DNA of 64,000 nt from Acanthosepion esculentum (GCA_964036315.1 OZ038480.1:15022305-15086304), one strand, 5' to 3'; shown: positions 42,139-52,905, counted from the stretch's first letter. The notes: generated by a model not told the origin, from the letters alone. Program-made: numbers and translations.

Positions 42139-42240
42139 GGATAGGGAGATGGAGAGGGATCTGTGTTTAAAAATTCAGACATGAATAAAAGATATATATA
42201 TATATATTTATAGAGAGAGAGAGAGAGAAATAGGGATAGG
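42063..42240. repeat. (TA)n / (GA)n compound microsatellites
   Basis: TA at 42065-42095 followed by (AG)n to 42135; a second smaller pair at 42190-42240. Confidence 0.95.
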
Positions 42241-42461
42241 AAGAGGGAACTTAATGTTATTTTTCTTCACGTTATGCCCGTGTACAAATACAGGTTTACG
42301 AAATAATATTTATACACTTGCCTTGATAAAGTTCCTTAAGGAACGTAACGAATTTGCACAAAGGTTTGTGTTTTGTCTTTTCTTTTAATAATATAATCTT
42401 TACAGATATCTTTTATTCATATCTGAATTTTTAAACACAGATCTCTCCCTCCATCTATCTA

Positions 42462-42586
<125 letters not shown>

Positions 42587-42587
42587 T

Positions 42588-42778
42588 CTAGATGAGTGGC
42601 CGTTCAGGATAAGTCTCATTTCACGATGTGATAGGAAATACTGGATCAGTTCAAAAAAGTGTCCAGAGACACCGTTTTCAGCTTGCGGAGAAAACCTGAA
42701 TGCCACACACTGTCAAAGGTTTTCGAGATGTCCAATGCAACAGCTTGGGCTTCACCGTTTTTATCTAAAGCATGGCAT
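42588..42778 (-). pseudogene. CR1/Jockey-like RT fragment, copy b
   Basis: Second copy of the motif A region (VALDISKTFDSVWHSGFLRK, then [20 protein letters not shown]). It again starts against a short (TA)n (42777-42790) and ends against the long one. It has its own frame break. Confidence 0.82.
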
Positions 42779-42790
42779 ATATATATATAT

Positions 42791-43206
42791 AATGGACTCT
42801 CCCGTCGAACTCAACGTATGAGGGTCAGACAGATCAGTTCCCAGAAACTGAAAGCCCGACACCCGCACAGGATTTGATTATAGTGGTGAAGGCCTTGTGC
42901 AGGGCCATCCACACTTTTTGGAGGAACGAATACAGGGACCTGGTGCAACGGATGCCACAAGGTCCCCAAACGACCCTCCGCAGGTTTTGAATTCAGAGTT
43001 GTCCTTCTCCTAGACCAGTTGCCATCCAAGGCTATAGAACCCAGTCTGTCCTGCCATAGTTGGAGGGAGAAGAAGAGGATTCACACCTTTCCCAAGGGTA
43101 TTAGCACGTAAGTGAATGTAATGGATTCGACTGGAATTCGAACTCGGCTCTCCGAATCCTCAATCCAAGCCGTTATCCATTACTCCACCGTGCCTCCTAT
43201 GATAAA
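42791..43206 (-). mobile_element. tRNA-derived SINE, most complete copy
   Basis: Minus strand: head GGCACGGTGGAGTAATGGAT with A-box-like core, B-box-like GAGTTCGAATTCC near 43140, then CACTTACGTGCTAATACCCT, TCCAACTATGGCAGGACAGA, GGATGGCAACTGGTCTAGGA and a 3' end GGGAGAGTCCATTA followed by (TA)n. About 415 bp. The Pol III-type boxes suggest transcription from its own head. Confidence 0.88.
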
Positions 43207-44084
43207 TTTCCTTCACTTTACTATATTCAAAACACTAAGGAAAACTCGTTGCCATGACAACCCCTCCACACGCAATTTTATTATCAATTTGGGGGTGGGT
43301 TCTAACATTTAATTCATTCAAATTCAAAGCGCCGTCTTGTGTGGCAGAGTTGCCATAGTAACGGTTTTTCCTTGTATTTTTCATTTCTGTTTTTAAAATG
43401 CTCCACTGAAGCAGCGAAACGTCGACATGGAAATAAATAAATACATTTTCAATATCTATCTTGTTTTGATATATTCCATTTTTGCATATTATGTTGTATA
43501 TATCACACCTACGATTTCTCATAGATAGATACGAAAAAATTAAGATAGATAGATAGATAGAATCTGTCAAGATATAAAATTTTATTATCCGTTAAAAATT
43601 TATTTGTATATTTTATTATGGCTTAAAAATAGATATTTGTATATATTAAAACTTTTGTATTAAGGCAGCAATTTTTTAGCCATGTCTGATTAAATAAATT
43701 ATAAACATTATGTCTGCTTATTTTAAGCATAATCCGTTCATATCCACGGATATTTTTTCGTCTATTACAATCAAATGATGCAAGAAATTCGCTGTAACAG
43801 TGAAAATCACTTTTATTTTCCAAGTACTTTCCATCTTTTCCAGAAAGAGATGAACCGCTGAATTATACATGTAAACAAGTTGCTTTTGTAACTGATTTTA
43901 TTCTTCAGTCAAAAAAATAATTTCTTGTAAGTTTTTTAAAAACTATGATCATCATTCTCCATTTAATTTTGTGGTAGCATTTTTCAGCCGGTTGCATTTC
44001 ATGATGCAAATCTTTTAAGTTGGGAAAAACCTTTTTTAAACTTTTTCTACATTGATTTCACTGAAAACCTTCAAATATAGATAC
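43207..44084. other. unannotated AT-rich stretch
   Basis: Contains a short GATA tract near 43540-43560 and GCAGCGAAACGTCGACATGG near 43410, reminiscent of the hammerhead-like SINE core but without the rest. No gene. Confidence 0.45.
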
Positions 44085-44330
44085 CTCCAAAGATTCATTA
44101 AAAAAAAAATGAGCATACATGATGACAAAATGCCCAAAATTTAATAAAAACAGTTTTATTATCAAAATATTTATCTTATTATTATAAGAGGAAAGCGAAA
44201 AGGATTTTTTTGATTTTTAAATTATATTTTTTTATCCTTTTTAGAACCTTCAAAATTTTGTTTAAAAGTTGTTTTTATTGAGTCACTGTGTAACCATAAA
44301 TTAGTATGTGGCATTGATGAGGTTAAGCAT
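44085..44330 (+). repeat. AT-rich duplicated block, copy 1
   Basis: TACCTCCAAAGATTCATTAA to TTCAAAATTTTGTTTAAA recurs at 44957-45185 with about 80-85 per cent similarity by eye, including AAATATTTATCTTATTAT and CCTTTTTAGAACCTTCAAAA. Confidence 0.8.
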
Positions 44331-44715
44331 TCATTCTAAGCAGGAAAAGAAAAGGGTTAATCCAAAATAGTCTGGAAGATAGAGAGTGAAGACATTTTCC
44401 TTAGTGAGAATGGGATGTCTAGATTTCTTCTCTCCTAAAAGTTTATTTTTCTTATCAAGAGTCTGGCATGCAGATGAAAACAGATTCGGAGAAATGACTT
44501 TATCTCTTGGTAAATTAAGGAAACGTATATTTATCTCGAGACAATGGGTAACCATAAATTAGCACTGGGTGATTAAATTTAATTCTAAGCATGAAAAGAA
44601 TAGGGTTAACCCAAAATGAAATATAGTCTAGAACATAGTGAAAACATTTTCCATAGTGAAAATGGGACGCCTGGATTTCTTCTCTCCTAAGAGTTTTTCG
44701 AGCATGAGTGTCACC
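44320..44715 (+). repeat. two ~130-bp direct repeats
   Basis: 44325-44450 and 44575-44700 share ATTCTAAGCA(G/T)GAAAAGAA, AGGGTTAA(T/C)CCAAAAT, GACATTTTCC(T/A)TAGTGA and GATTTCTTCTCTCCTAA. Confidence 0.8.
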
Positions 44716-44945
44716 AGGAGACTAGGTGCTTAGATTTGGGCTGGAAGTATGTGTTGGTGATGCCTAGTTCGTGAAGCACACAGAACTCGTTGGATACTGT
44801 CATCTAATTTACCGACTCCATGCTGTCCCAGACAGCTAGGCCATGAGTCTTGATCAGCACCCACTCTGACGTTGAGGTCGCCCAGTATTAACTTTTGGAA
44901 CGGTCTGTATCTTCTTTGATATTCGATCATAAAACTCATATTATA
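44695..44945 (-). pseudogene. RTE-like LINE endonuclease fragment
   Basis: Minus frame reads FQKLILGDLNVRVGADQDSW then PSCLGQHGVGK, the GDFNARVG...W...G..G.G block of RTE-type APE endonucleases. After a frame change, HELGITNTYF follows. The fragment lies between the duplicated AT-rich blocks. Confidence 0.85.
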
Positions 44946-44956
44946 TCTCATAAAAT

Positions 44957-45185
44957 TACCTCCAAAGATTCGCTAATAAGTGGACATACATGGTGAAAAA
45001 ATGCCCAAAACTTAATAAAAAAACAAATTTTTAACGTCAAAATATTTATCTTATTATCCATAGCAAAGATCAAAGAATTTTTTGATTTTTAAATTACATT
45101 TTTTAATCCTTTTTAGAACCTTCAAAATTTTGTTTAAATGTCTTGTTTTTCTTGTGTCAGCGAGTGACCATAAATTAGTATAAGA
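44957..45185 (+). repeat. AT-rich duplicated block, copy 2
   Basis: See 44085-44330. Confidence 0.8.
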
Positions 45186-46287
45186 AACTGTAGCGTCATT
45201 TTGTGAAGAAAAACATATTGATTAGGAAAATTTTGTAAAAATCAAACAATTGTCGGATTTTAATTTTTAACTTTCAGGATTTATTTACAGATGAATTGAA
45301 TTATTTCTTAAATGTTTCTTTTTTAGAAATTCTTGGTAAAATATTCTTTTTTTTTACATCTGTTACACCCCACAGAGGTACACATTCATTTAATTTAATG
45401 AAATTTCGAGAAATTCATTTTTGTTGTACTTAATATTTATATTAGTTATAAGCAGAAGTCCTTCGAGAATTTAAATCATCTTATATTTTTATGAAAAACA
45501 GGACCTCCAGTTACCAAAAATTTACTCTGAATCGTAAAATGCAATAAAACTAAGACATTATTTAATAAGATAAGTTTTTAATTATTTTTATAAGATTTAT
45601 TGTGGACACTACATTCATAAGAAAAAATTCGATGAATAATGAACATTGTTTTAATTCTTTTTTAATTTTAATTAGAATAATTTATAAAGGTTTTAATTTG
45701 CACCAAAAAATTGCATATTGGTATTAAATAAAAACTATATTTATAAAGGGAAAAGCTTACTACAGTTCAGCGACCCCCAGTATTTTAAAAAAGAATGTTG
45801 AATTTTGTGTCCGTTTTCCTAATAGTGCTAATTTTTGTAAATACGGACATTAATACACAACATTATATGAAGATAAAAATGGTAAATCTAGTAAATTTAA
45901 AGCCAGAGTCATGCAGGATTGCAACATATTTTAATGGGAGAGTCTTACTTCGTTAAGACACACCTCACAATCTAAACTTTTAAGGCTTTGTTGCTAGAGA
46001 AAATATTTTAATCTTTTTAATTGTTTATTGTATCATCGGTATTAATTCTCGCTGTTTTTATTATTATAAACGTAATTGCAACAAATTTCAGCCGTCAAGT
46101 TTCCAAAGCAGATCAAATGATAAAATGTACAAGGATAAAGTTTTATTTGATAAAATAATAAAACGATATTTTCTTGCGTTTTCTTCTTTTATTTTCTGCT
46201 CTTTCTTTCCTTATTTTTTCTTTTTTGGGGGGGTGGGGAATGATTAAAGTGTTTTCGCAGTCATCGTGGTTTAATTTATGACATACG
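45186..46287. other. unannotated AT-rich stretch
   Basis: Very AT-rich with a G run near 46225. No repeat pairing or coding signature. Confidence 0.5.
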
Positions 46288-46455
46288 CCAACTCCTCATT
46301 TAACGACTTACCGATTCAACGGTCATTCTGGACTTATGCACATCTAGTAAATCTCATTAAAAATATAAATTCAACTCGTCGTTATCCTGCGTCATACGAA
46401 AACTTTGATCGTAGGAATACGGCAGCACGTAGTGACAGAGTAAAGGGTAGTCTTG

Positions 46456-46505
<50 letters not shown>

Positions 46506-46764
46506 GTCGATCAACATTCACAGCCTAACATTTTTCATCGGTCCTTCTACGCTGTAGCCTCATTGTGATTCGCGTGCATCGACAAAAACATGTAGCATGA
46601 CTGCGTCTGGAGGAAGCAACAGGACGCAAAAGAAAACCAATGATCTTAAAATTAAAATGAAGATCATAAAAAAAAACAGCTTCTCACTTAGTGACCGACT
46701 TGTTTAGCGATCATCTTGTGTAGGTCTGTTCAGTGGAAGATGATCCGGTCGTTAAGTGAGCAGT
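46288..46764. mobile_element. possible non-autonomous TIR element
   Basis: Loosely inverted ends: ACTCCTCATTTAACGAC at 46290 and the inverse of ACTGCTCACTTAACGACCGG ending about 46763. Internal inverted GTGACCGAC/GCGATCATC pieces are present. It encloses a (CA)n tract at 46459-46502. No target duplication established. Confidence 0.45.
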
Positions 46765-46892
46765 GGCTGTATTAGTTGTAATAGTTGATGTAATAATTGC
46801 GAAACAAAAGCAAAAGTCGCTGTTGTGGTCAGAGAAAGAAACTTTGAAGTCATATTCGTCTTGTAATGGTAGTTTTGTACTTCAGATATAAT

Positions 46893-47235
46893 TTTTTTTT
46901 TTTTAAGCGTTTCACCCCCAAGCAAGGCGGGAAGCCACTAGCACGCAAGGGGTTACAGAGAGTTGGAGCGAGAGCAAATAGGAGTGATAGAGGAAAGGAT
47001 GAAGAGAAGGATAGGGGATAGATCAGGGAATCTGGAGACATCGATTAACATTACATTTGAATAGTTAGAGATTATAGCTATCAGGGAAACAGGAAGAGTT
47101 CCACGAGCGAGGGGTTCAAGACATGAAGCTATTGAAGTAGAAAAGACGTCTACATTTAACAGTTTCGACAGTGAAAGTATGAGAGCGAGATGCCAGCCTA
47201 GCTGATCGCTTAAATTCATGAAGTCTGGATATTTA
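46893..47235 (-). pseudogene. CR1/Jockey-like LINE 3' end, copy 3
   Basis: Minus strand has the C-terminal coding region and 3' UTR of the family at 23.5-26 kb (WHLALILSLSKLLNVDVFST in one frame) and the tail CTTGCTTGGGGGTGAAACGC followed by A9 at 46892-46902. Severe 5' truncation. Confidence 0.85.
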
Positions 47236-47700
47236 TTTATTTATTATTTATATTTCTTCTTCTTTTTTTTAAGCATTTCACCCCCAAGCAAGGCGGGAAG
47301 CCATTAGCACTCAAGGGGTTACAGAGAATTAGAGCGAGAGCAAAAAGGAGTGATAGAGGAAAGGATGAAGAGAAGGATAGGGGCTAGATCAAGGCATCTG
47401 GAGATGTCGATTGACATTTCACTTGAATAGTTGAAGATTATAGTGATCAGGGAAACAGGAAGAGGGGAGGGAGTTCCACAGGCGAAAGGTGCGAGACATG
47501 AAACTATTAGAGTAGAAGTGACGGCAACATTTAACAGTTTCGACAGTGAAAGGGTGTGAGCGAGATGCCAGCCTAGTAGAACGCTTAAATTCATGAAGTT
47601 TGGGGAGCAGCGAAAGCAGCTCCTCGAAGCAGTTACCATGAAAGTGCTTGTAAAAAAGACAGAGGGAGTCGGCGGCACATCTGTGATATGTATGTATTTT
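47236..47700 (-). pseudogene. CR1/Jockey-like LINE 3' end, copy 4
   Basis: Reads SLCLFYKHFHGNCFEELLSL, LHEFKRSTRLASRSHPFTVE and SFMSRTFRLWNSLPSSCFPD, which corresponds to the last 110 residues of the 633-codon copy. It ends with the same 3' UTR and A-run near 47265. It lies tandem with copy 3, just downstream of the UNC93A stop codon. Confidence 0.88.
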
Positions 47701-47844
47701 GGCATTGTAAGTATTGCCTATAAAATATTTACTATAAAATTTGCATCGCGGCCGCAAATTCAATGGCGTTTACTATTTTACAGTGAGGTGAAGGAATAGT
47801 TTAGTTGTTCGGTGCGTGCATGTATTTGTCATATTTGGAATTTA
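47701..47844 (-). other. probable UNC93A 3' UTR start
   Basis: About 140 bp between the UNC93A stop and the LINE 3' end. No strong AATAAA on the minus strand was confirmed here, so the polyadenylation site may lie within or past the LINE fragments. Confidence 0.4.
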
Positions 47845-48080
47845 TTAATGATTTCTTGTGGTAACGTCAATGCTGTGAACAGAGTGTCTCCGGTGAAATA
47901 TTTCAACAGCCACATAGCCAACCATCCCCAGAACCAAGAATCCGATGCAAATGTACAATTTAACGTCTGTACAAAGGAAATTGCCGTAGGCGAACGTTAT
48001 AATAAATCCAACAGACTCCCAAAGTCGGTAATTGGCGAATGCCGCCTCGGGATTGTCACTGAACAAATAGCCGTAAAGAG
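47845..48080 (-). CDS. UNC93A: UNC93A-like protein, last coding exon
   Basis: The acceptor is TTTTTATTTCTCTTACAG ending at 48081. The exon starts with two bases that complete an Ala codon left by the donor at 52906. It encodes ALYGYLFSDNPEAAFANYRL, the hallmark EAAFANYRLWES segment of UNC93 proteins. Two hydrophobic membrane segments follow (WESVGFIITFAYGNFLC, VKLYICIGFLVLGMVGYVAV), then a short polar tail SVHSIDVTTRNH and TAA at 47845-47847. UNC93A is a multi-pass protein of the major-facilitator superfamily type; its transport role is poorly known. The family call rests on recognised motifs. No frame defect is seen, so the gene looks functional. Confidence 0.93.
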
Positions 48081-48370
48081 CTGTAAGAGAAATAAAAATA
48101 AATCTCATAAAGACATTCAGAAAATAAAATTTGCAATCGGCTCACTACGGAGCTCCTAGTTTAGAATTGCATCACGAGTTACTTCCCTTGTTATTTATCT
48201 CCCTTGTTATTTACAAATGGCTCTTTCAGCGAGAAAGGAACACTTCAAAACTCATAGACAAAGAACATATTGAACAGCCAATATCTATATGAACATTTTA
48301 TTCATGCCTTATATTCATATCTTAAGCAACGTCGATTAATCATGCCTTTTAATCATATCTTAAGTAACGT

Positions 48371-48430
48371 CGATCCTGGTCATTACATAGCTGGGTGACC
48401 ACTTGGAAATACCAGGTGCTGTAAGCTTGG
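48371..48430 (+). pseudogene. 5S rRNA-derived 3' half
   Basis: Segment from GATCCTGGTCATTACATAGC to GCTGTAAGCTT corresponds to the 3' half of 5S rRNA. It is separated by an 18-bp GGATGTGCGGGTGGTGTA spacer from the fuller copy. Confidence 0.8.
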
Positions 48431-48446
48431 ATGTGCGGGTGGTGTA

Positions 48447-48565
48447 GCTTACGTCCATATCACGTCGAAACACCAGTTTTCGTACGGTCACCGAAGTTAA
48501 GCAATGTCGAGCCTGGTCAGTACTTTAGATGGGTGACCGCTTAGAAATACGAGATGCTGTAAGTT
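48447..48565 (+). pseudogene. 5S rRNA-like sequence, 119 bp
   Basis: Full-length match in layout to metazoan 5S rRNA: start GCTTACGTCCATATCACG, internal promoter region GAAGTTAAGCAATGTCGAGC then CTGGTCAGTACTTTAGATGG and GTGACCGC, end GATGCTGTAAGTTT. Several changes from the animal consensus (for example CTTTAGATGG for CTTGGATGG) and the SINE head that follows suggest a 5S-derived retroposed copy rather than an array gene. Confidence 0.8.
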
Positions 48566-48567
48566 TG

Positions 48568-48715
48568 GTCGTGCAGGTGGTGTAAAGGTTAATGGCTGGA
48601 GTTGTTAATCGGAGAGCCGAGTTCCAATTCCTGTTGGTTCTTTATATTCACATACGCACTAATACACTCGGGAAAGGTATGAATCCACCTCTTCTCCACC
48701 CCAACTATAGGTTAA
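48568..48715 (+). mobile_element. tRNA-derived SINE fragment fused to 5S
   Basis: GTGGTGTAAAGGTTAATGGC (A-box area) and GCCGAGTTCCAATTCCTG (B-box area) are followed by ACTCGGGAAAGGTATGAATC and TCTCCACCCCAACTATAGG. The head follows the 5S sequence directly. Confidence 0.75.
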
Positions 48716-49157
48716 TTAGTAAAACTTGTATCACTAAACCATTATTAACTCAACGCCCCACCCCAATTCTTACAATCTAAAAATATTTTCTGTCTTTAAA
48801 TAAAATGCAAAGGGTTGATAAGCCGTAGAAAACGAATCAATCAACCAATGAAATTCTGATTAGCAACATAGATTTTTCTTTTAGATTAAGTTACTTTCTC
48901 TAGAATATTAATGTATAAAAACAAAGTAAGGGATTAGTTTATACAAAGATTGTAAAATAGAATTGATCCTTCACTTTATATCCACATTAAAATATCTGTT
49001 TATCAAATGCTGATTTAACTGTGGGTTAATTAGTAATACTTGTATTACTAAACCATTATCTCCCCCCCACCAAAAAATTCTTACAATCTAAAATATTTTC
49101 AGGCTTTAAATAACCTGCAATGAGTTGATAAACCGTAAAAAATAAATCAATCAACCG
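48707..49157 (+). repeat. ~140-bp direct repeats 312 bp apart
   Basis: 48707-48845 and 49019-49157 share GGTTAATTAGTAA(A/T)ACTTG, ACTAAACCATTA, AATTCTTACAATCTAAAA and GATAA(G/A)CCGTA(G/A)AAAA, then AATCAATCAACC. Confidence 0.85.
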
Positions 49158-50154
49158 GCAAATATCTATATACAATTAATTTTTGCAACATATCAACTCT
49201 TTTTGGATTATTGAATGTCGAGTTCTTTAGAAGTAAATACATGTCTTTTAGGACAAAAATCAGCTTTAACTATTTGCAGACTTGAAATTTCATGGAAATC
49301 ATATTTAAATTTTCTGATGAATCCTAATCCCTAAGTTAATGATTGAATAAGCTCGTTACACGGCTATAAAACACCCGTGAAATTTCCCCTATTGCATTGT
49401 TAAATATTTGAGCTTAACAATTTTAACAAAGTTTTGTAATAACAATCCTGTGTTAATACATGTCGTTATTCAAAGAAGTAAGATGGTACAAATGAAAAGA
49501 TTAAAAATTGACATGCTTTTCTATTTCGATGAAGCAGACGTTAAACGCATGAGAACGTTATCGCTTCCTTTATTTTAGCTTTTTTTCTTTTTATTATTAT
49601 GCATGCTTACTTTTCCTCACTGAAACAGTTAGCTATTATGAGTGGATACCCATATTTGAGTATAAGATTATATTTAGTTATTTTCGTCTAACGGACTGAA
49701 TATTCGAGAAAACTTATTAATAAATAAAATTTGCTTTGTTTACAATAGAAACTGTTTTGTTTACGTTAGGATAGGAAATTGGGCGAATATGAATGTTTCA
49801 AGAATCACAGAAAGATTTGTGTTTATAAGGAACTATTCAGCTTGGCCGGTGCCATACTCCGTGGTATAAGCCTGTCGGATCTAAGGATGATTTCCCCTGC
49901 TAGGGATGACGCAGGTGTTAATCCTACCGGAGAGAACATATCTATCCTTAATAAGATTTCTCGAATATTTAGTCCAGTAGAATGGTTTCACTAGCCCCCA
50001 TGACACTTTGATAAAGAGTGTCTATATTATTAATGTCTGCTACATAAACCAATTTTTGTTAGGTCGACCTACAGATAAAAGTCCAAAGGATCGAGGTCGG
50101 AAGAGCGTGTAGCCGTGCAATGGGTCCTCTCCTACCTATCAATATTTCATGGTT
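49158..50154. other. unannotated stretch
   Basis: Part (49630-49720) resembles 62760-62865 in reverse orientation (GATACCCATATTTGAGTA, TTTTCGTCTA, GACTGAATATTCG). The rest shows nothing recognised. Confidence 0.45.
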
Positions 50155-50482
50155 GATGTCAGCCAGTGCATCCAGAACTTACTAAAATGTGCTGGAGCCC
50201 CATCATAAACCATATGCGTCTTCGTATTAGCATGGATACATCCTCTAACATGTCGGGTAGTAGGTTTGAAATAAAGCTCCTGTTGGTAGCTCCTGTAAGG
50301 CTTGATGAGGGAACATATGGACCTACCAGACAGTCACCTACAACCCAGACGTTAATCGTAAACTGATGCTGGTGTCTAGTCTGTATTGTACAATAGGGAT
50401 TCCGATCCGCCCACAAATTTTGGTTGTGTAAATTTGTTATTCCATCTTGTTGGAGCGTGCAAATCGCAACGCTAAAGTTCAA
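50155..50482 (-). pseudogene. DDE-type transposase fragment (Tc1/mariner-related)
   Basis: 107-codon minus frame reads NLHNQNLWADRNPYC, QHQFTINVWVVGDCLVGPYV and LLPDMLEDVSMLIRRRIWFM. This is the conserved block of DDE_3-like transposases common in invertebrates (NLHN.H.WA.ENPH...QH.F.VN.W.G..GD.L.GPY...L.....F....LP..LE...L..R..MWF.HDGAPAH). The second Asp block lies at its end in disturbed form (MGLQHILVSSGCTG). Confidence 0.7.
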
Positions 50483-50658
50483 ATATTACAAGTGAGAATT
50501 TATTGAATTTTGTAATTTGGTAAATCCACGAATTTTTTATTATAAGTGTTTTTTAGTTAACATGACATGAACTAAGTAGATACTTCAATTAACAGAGTGA
50601 TATGCCTTAGTAGTTTTTTCTCAGGAATTCTTTACTGCAGATCAATTGTTTTCATGAA

Positions 50659-51044
50659 CATAATAAAATAGGCAGCATATAATTTTATATTACAAAGCGA
50701 TTTGCACGCTCCAACACTACATAGCCGTTAATAAATAGCTCATTCTTAAAAACATCTTTCGGTCGGAAAAACACATTTATTTCGTCTTCCAGTTTTGATT
50801 CTAAAAGAAAAAATACAGCCTGAAGATGAATACGTGAAGCATTTGAAAGTACTAGCTGAATTTAAAAAAATACACCATATCCATTTTATACATAAGGATC
50901 TCATCATTCAGTGGATTATTAGTAGTATAATGCTTATAATTATGTCTACTAGCGAAGGGATTTCGCCAATAATTGCATTAATATTGCTAATTGATTCAAG
51001 GTATGATTAACTCTTTGTAATATAAAATTATATGCTGCCTATTT

Positions 51045-51052
<8 letters not shown>
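50659..51052. mobile_element. fold-back element with 36-bp perfect arms
   Basis: AATAAAATAGGCAGCATATA plus ATTTTATATTACAAAG (50661-50696) is the exact inverse of 51014-51049. The loop is 317 bp without coding signature. The right arm adjoins (TA)n (51045-51101). A second 17-bp inverted pair, TGGAGCGTGCAAATCGC (50452-50468 against 50697-50713), begins where the left arm ends. Confidence 0.88.

Positions 51053-51101
<49 letters not shown>
51045..51101. repeat. (TA)n microsatellite
   Basis: Pure TA run. Confidence 0.97.
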
Positions 51102-51103
<2 letters not shown>

Positions 51104-51152
51104 GAACTCTCTCTGACATCGATTTTGACGTATGAGAAACCTACAACCTCAT

Positions 51153-51390
51153 TCAGTTTTTATGTTTGTGTCGTATGTGACACTTCAGTCCCGCTAGTGA
51201 CCTGCGTACAAGTCCGCATATTGTGCAACAGCGAGGATCTCGAGACATAGCAACAGGAAGATTTGCTAACGCGTTTCGCCGTTGTGCTTCGTTTCTTATC
51301 CGGTCAATGCGACTTATTTTAAAATTTATGATACCACTCTGGCACAAATATCTCCAGTTATTTCTATTGAAGTTAGTATGAGGCACATCG
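51153..51390 (-). pseudogene. LINE-associated C2H2 finger C-terminus
   Basis: The minus frame ends RCCTICGLVRRSLAGLKCHI then RHKHKN, stop. It is preceded by WRYLCQSGIINFKISRIDRI. This W...C..G...FE..R......R...R.........C.ICGR.CRS..GL..H.R.H pattern is the C-terminal end of LINE polyproteins common in invertebrates, not a free-standing regulator. About 78 codons remain. Confidence 0.65.
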
Positions 51391-51484
51391 ACAGCTCAGA
51401 GGGTATTCTTTCTCCTGTCTTGATACCTTAGCCACGGCCGTCCACTGTCACCATGAAGATCTTAGGTATTCTAATATACCAGTC

Positions 51485-51775
51485 AGTCAGTTGTGTACCA
51501 CCCGTAGGTGATCATGTATCTTTCAATACATGACTGACGATTTTTTTCCGCAGTAGGTTGACATATTTTTCTGCAGTAGACTAGTTGCTATCCAAGGCTA
51601 CAGAACCCGGTCTGTCCTGCTATTTAACCATAGCTAGGTGGAGGAGAAGAGGATTCATACCTTTCCCAAGGGTATTAGCAGGTAAGTGAATGTAATGGAT
51701 TCGACTGGAATTCGAACTCGGCTCTCCGATTCCTCAATCCGAGCTGCTCTACCATGCCTCCACCGTGCTAATATA
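51485..51775 (-). mobile_element. tRNA-derived SINE
   Basis: Minus-strand copy of the 40.5-kb type: head with GAGTTCGAATTCCAGTCG near 51715, TTACTTGCTAATACCCTTG-type junction, and tail GTCAGTCATGTATTGAAAGA with GATCACCTACGGGTGG. Confidence 0.85.
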
Positions 51776-52060
51776 TACTAATTTCAAAATACAAGTGTCT
51801 AATCAGATTCAGGAGTATAGACCTACTTCCTTTATAAACGACGGTTCGAAAGTAGGTCACACGTGTTACTCGCATTATAAAATCGATTTCTCTCTATACA
51901 GTTTAACTGAATAAAATCCGTATTGATTCATAAATAGTGGTCGTTTTATTACATTTAGTAAATAATTAGATTTTAGTTATATTTAGAAATTAGTAGTGCG
52001 TTTGATCATCATACGTTTGCCCAAACTTTTAGAGTTGTGCCAAACTAAGATACACATAAT

Positions 52061-52064
<4 letters not shown>
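51776..52064. other. unannotated stretch
   Basis: AT-rich; nothing recognised. Confidence 0.4.
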
Positions 52065-52144
<80 letters not shown>

Positions 52145-52504
52145 GGTGAACCCGAAAATCGGGAACTTTTTAACAATCCAATAAAACCAAGAGTGATGGA
52201 AGAAAAATATTTAATTCATAGTAATTGAAACCTTAAAACATGCCATTTAAGAATTAATGATGGAATTTTCATTTTTTTTAAATTACGCCTTGTAGATGGC
52301 GCCCTCCTTTACGAATGCATTCTTGAAATCTGCTGTTGAGATTCCTCATTGACTGCTGCAACATCTCAGCTGGGATACTGTGAATTTCATTCTCGTTACC
52401 AAAATGGCGAATTGTTTACTTGCTCAAGGTCACTGTCTCGCAGTGTTGCCACTTGCTCATGTCTGGCAATACGCACTTCAAAAATTCACGTTTTTTGGGT
52501 CACC

Positions 52505-52566
<62 letters not shown>
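52065..52566. repeat. (TA)n tract split by a transposon
   Basis: TA runs at 52065-52141 and 52508-52566 on either side of the element at 52142-52507. Confidence 0.95.
52142..52507 (-). mobile_element. internally deleted mariner-like element in (TA)n
   Basis: Ends GGGGTGAACCCGAAAATCGG and the inverse of CGGGTGACCCAAAAAACGTG are imperfect inverted repeats. The minus strand keeps a frame-broken transposase C-terminus (SMRNLNSRFQECIRK-like text near 52330). Confidence 0.75.
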
Positions 52567-52569
<3 letters not shown>

Positions 52570-52905
52570 TATATTTCGGCAACAGGTTTTCATTAAGACA
52601 TGTTTCGTTGTAAATAACAATTAGTTCGGTTATGGCGTTTTCTGTAATGGGAGCCCTGGGGGATACGAGGTGCAGATTAAAATCTCAGTCACTATCTTTT
52701 TTAATTCACAATTTCCAAACATATCTGTCAATCTAAATTATATCACTTAATTTTCTCAAATAAATAAGAGGCATCCTTAGCCAATCTGCACTCTTTTCCG
52801 TCAGCCATAGTAACATCCCAGCTATGATATTCTAATATTTATTATTAATGATTAAGATCTCGGATTATTCAATTCACAGGGGAATTTGTAAAAATGAAAA
52901 CTTAC
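52567..52905. other. intron sequence upstream of the donor
   Basis: No repeat recognised. It holds the CGGTAAGT donor at its right edge. Confidence 0.5.

Larger units (their letters stand above)
48081..52905 (-). other. UNC93A: UNC93A intron (4825 bp)
   Basis: GT at 52905-52904 (GGTAAGT context) and AG at 48082-48081. Phase 1 at both sides. Carries 5S-derived sequence, SINEs, a transposase piece, a fold-back element and a mariner derivative. Confidence 0.9.

Noticed and set aside
42791..43206. Functional tRNA gene
   Set aside because: Box A/B-like motifs are present but no full cloverleaf is evident, and the sequence continues into a dispersed SINE body with (TA)n tail.
43400..43425. CTGAAGCAGCGAAACGTC as a hammerhead
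   Set aside because: No room for stem II between the two boxes; at most a decayed relic.
48447..48565. Functional 5S rRNA gene
   Set aside because: Several changes in conserved positions, a broken neighbour and direct fusion to a SINE head; kept as 5S-derived sequence.
51260..51290. Hammerhead-like GGCGAAACGCG on the minus strand
   Set aside because: It lies in the coding text of the LINE C2H2 C-terminus and has no upstream CUGANGA box.
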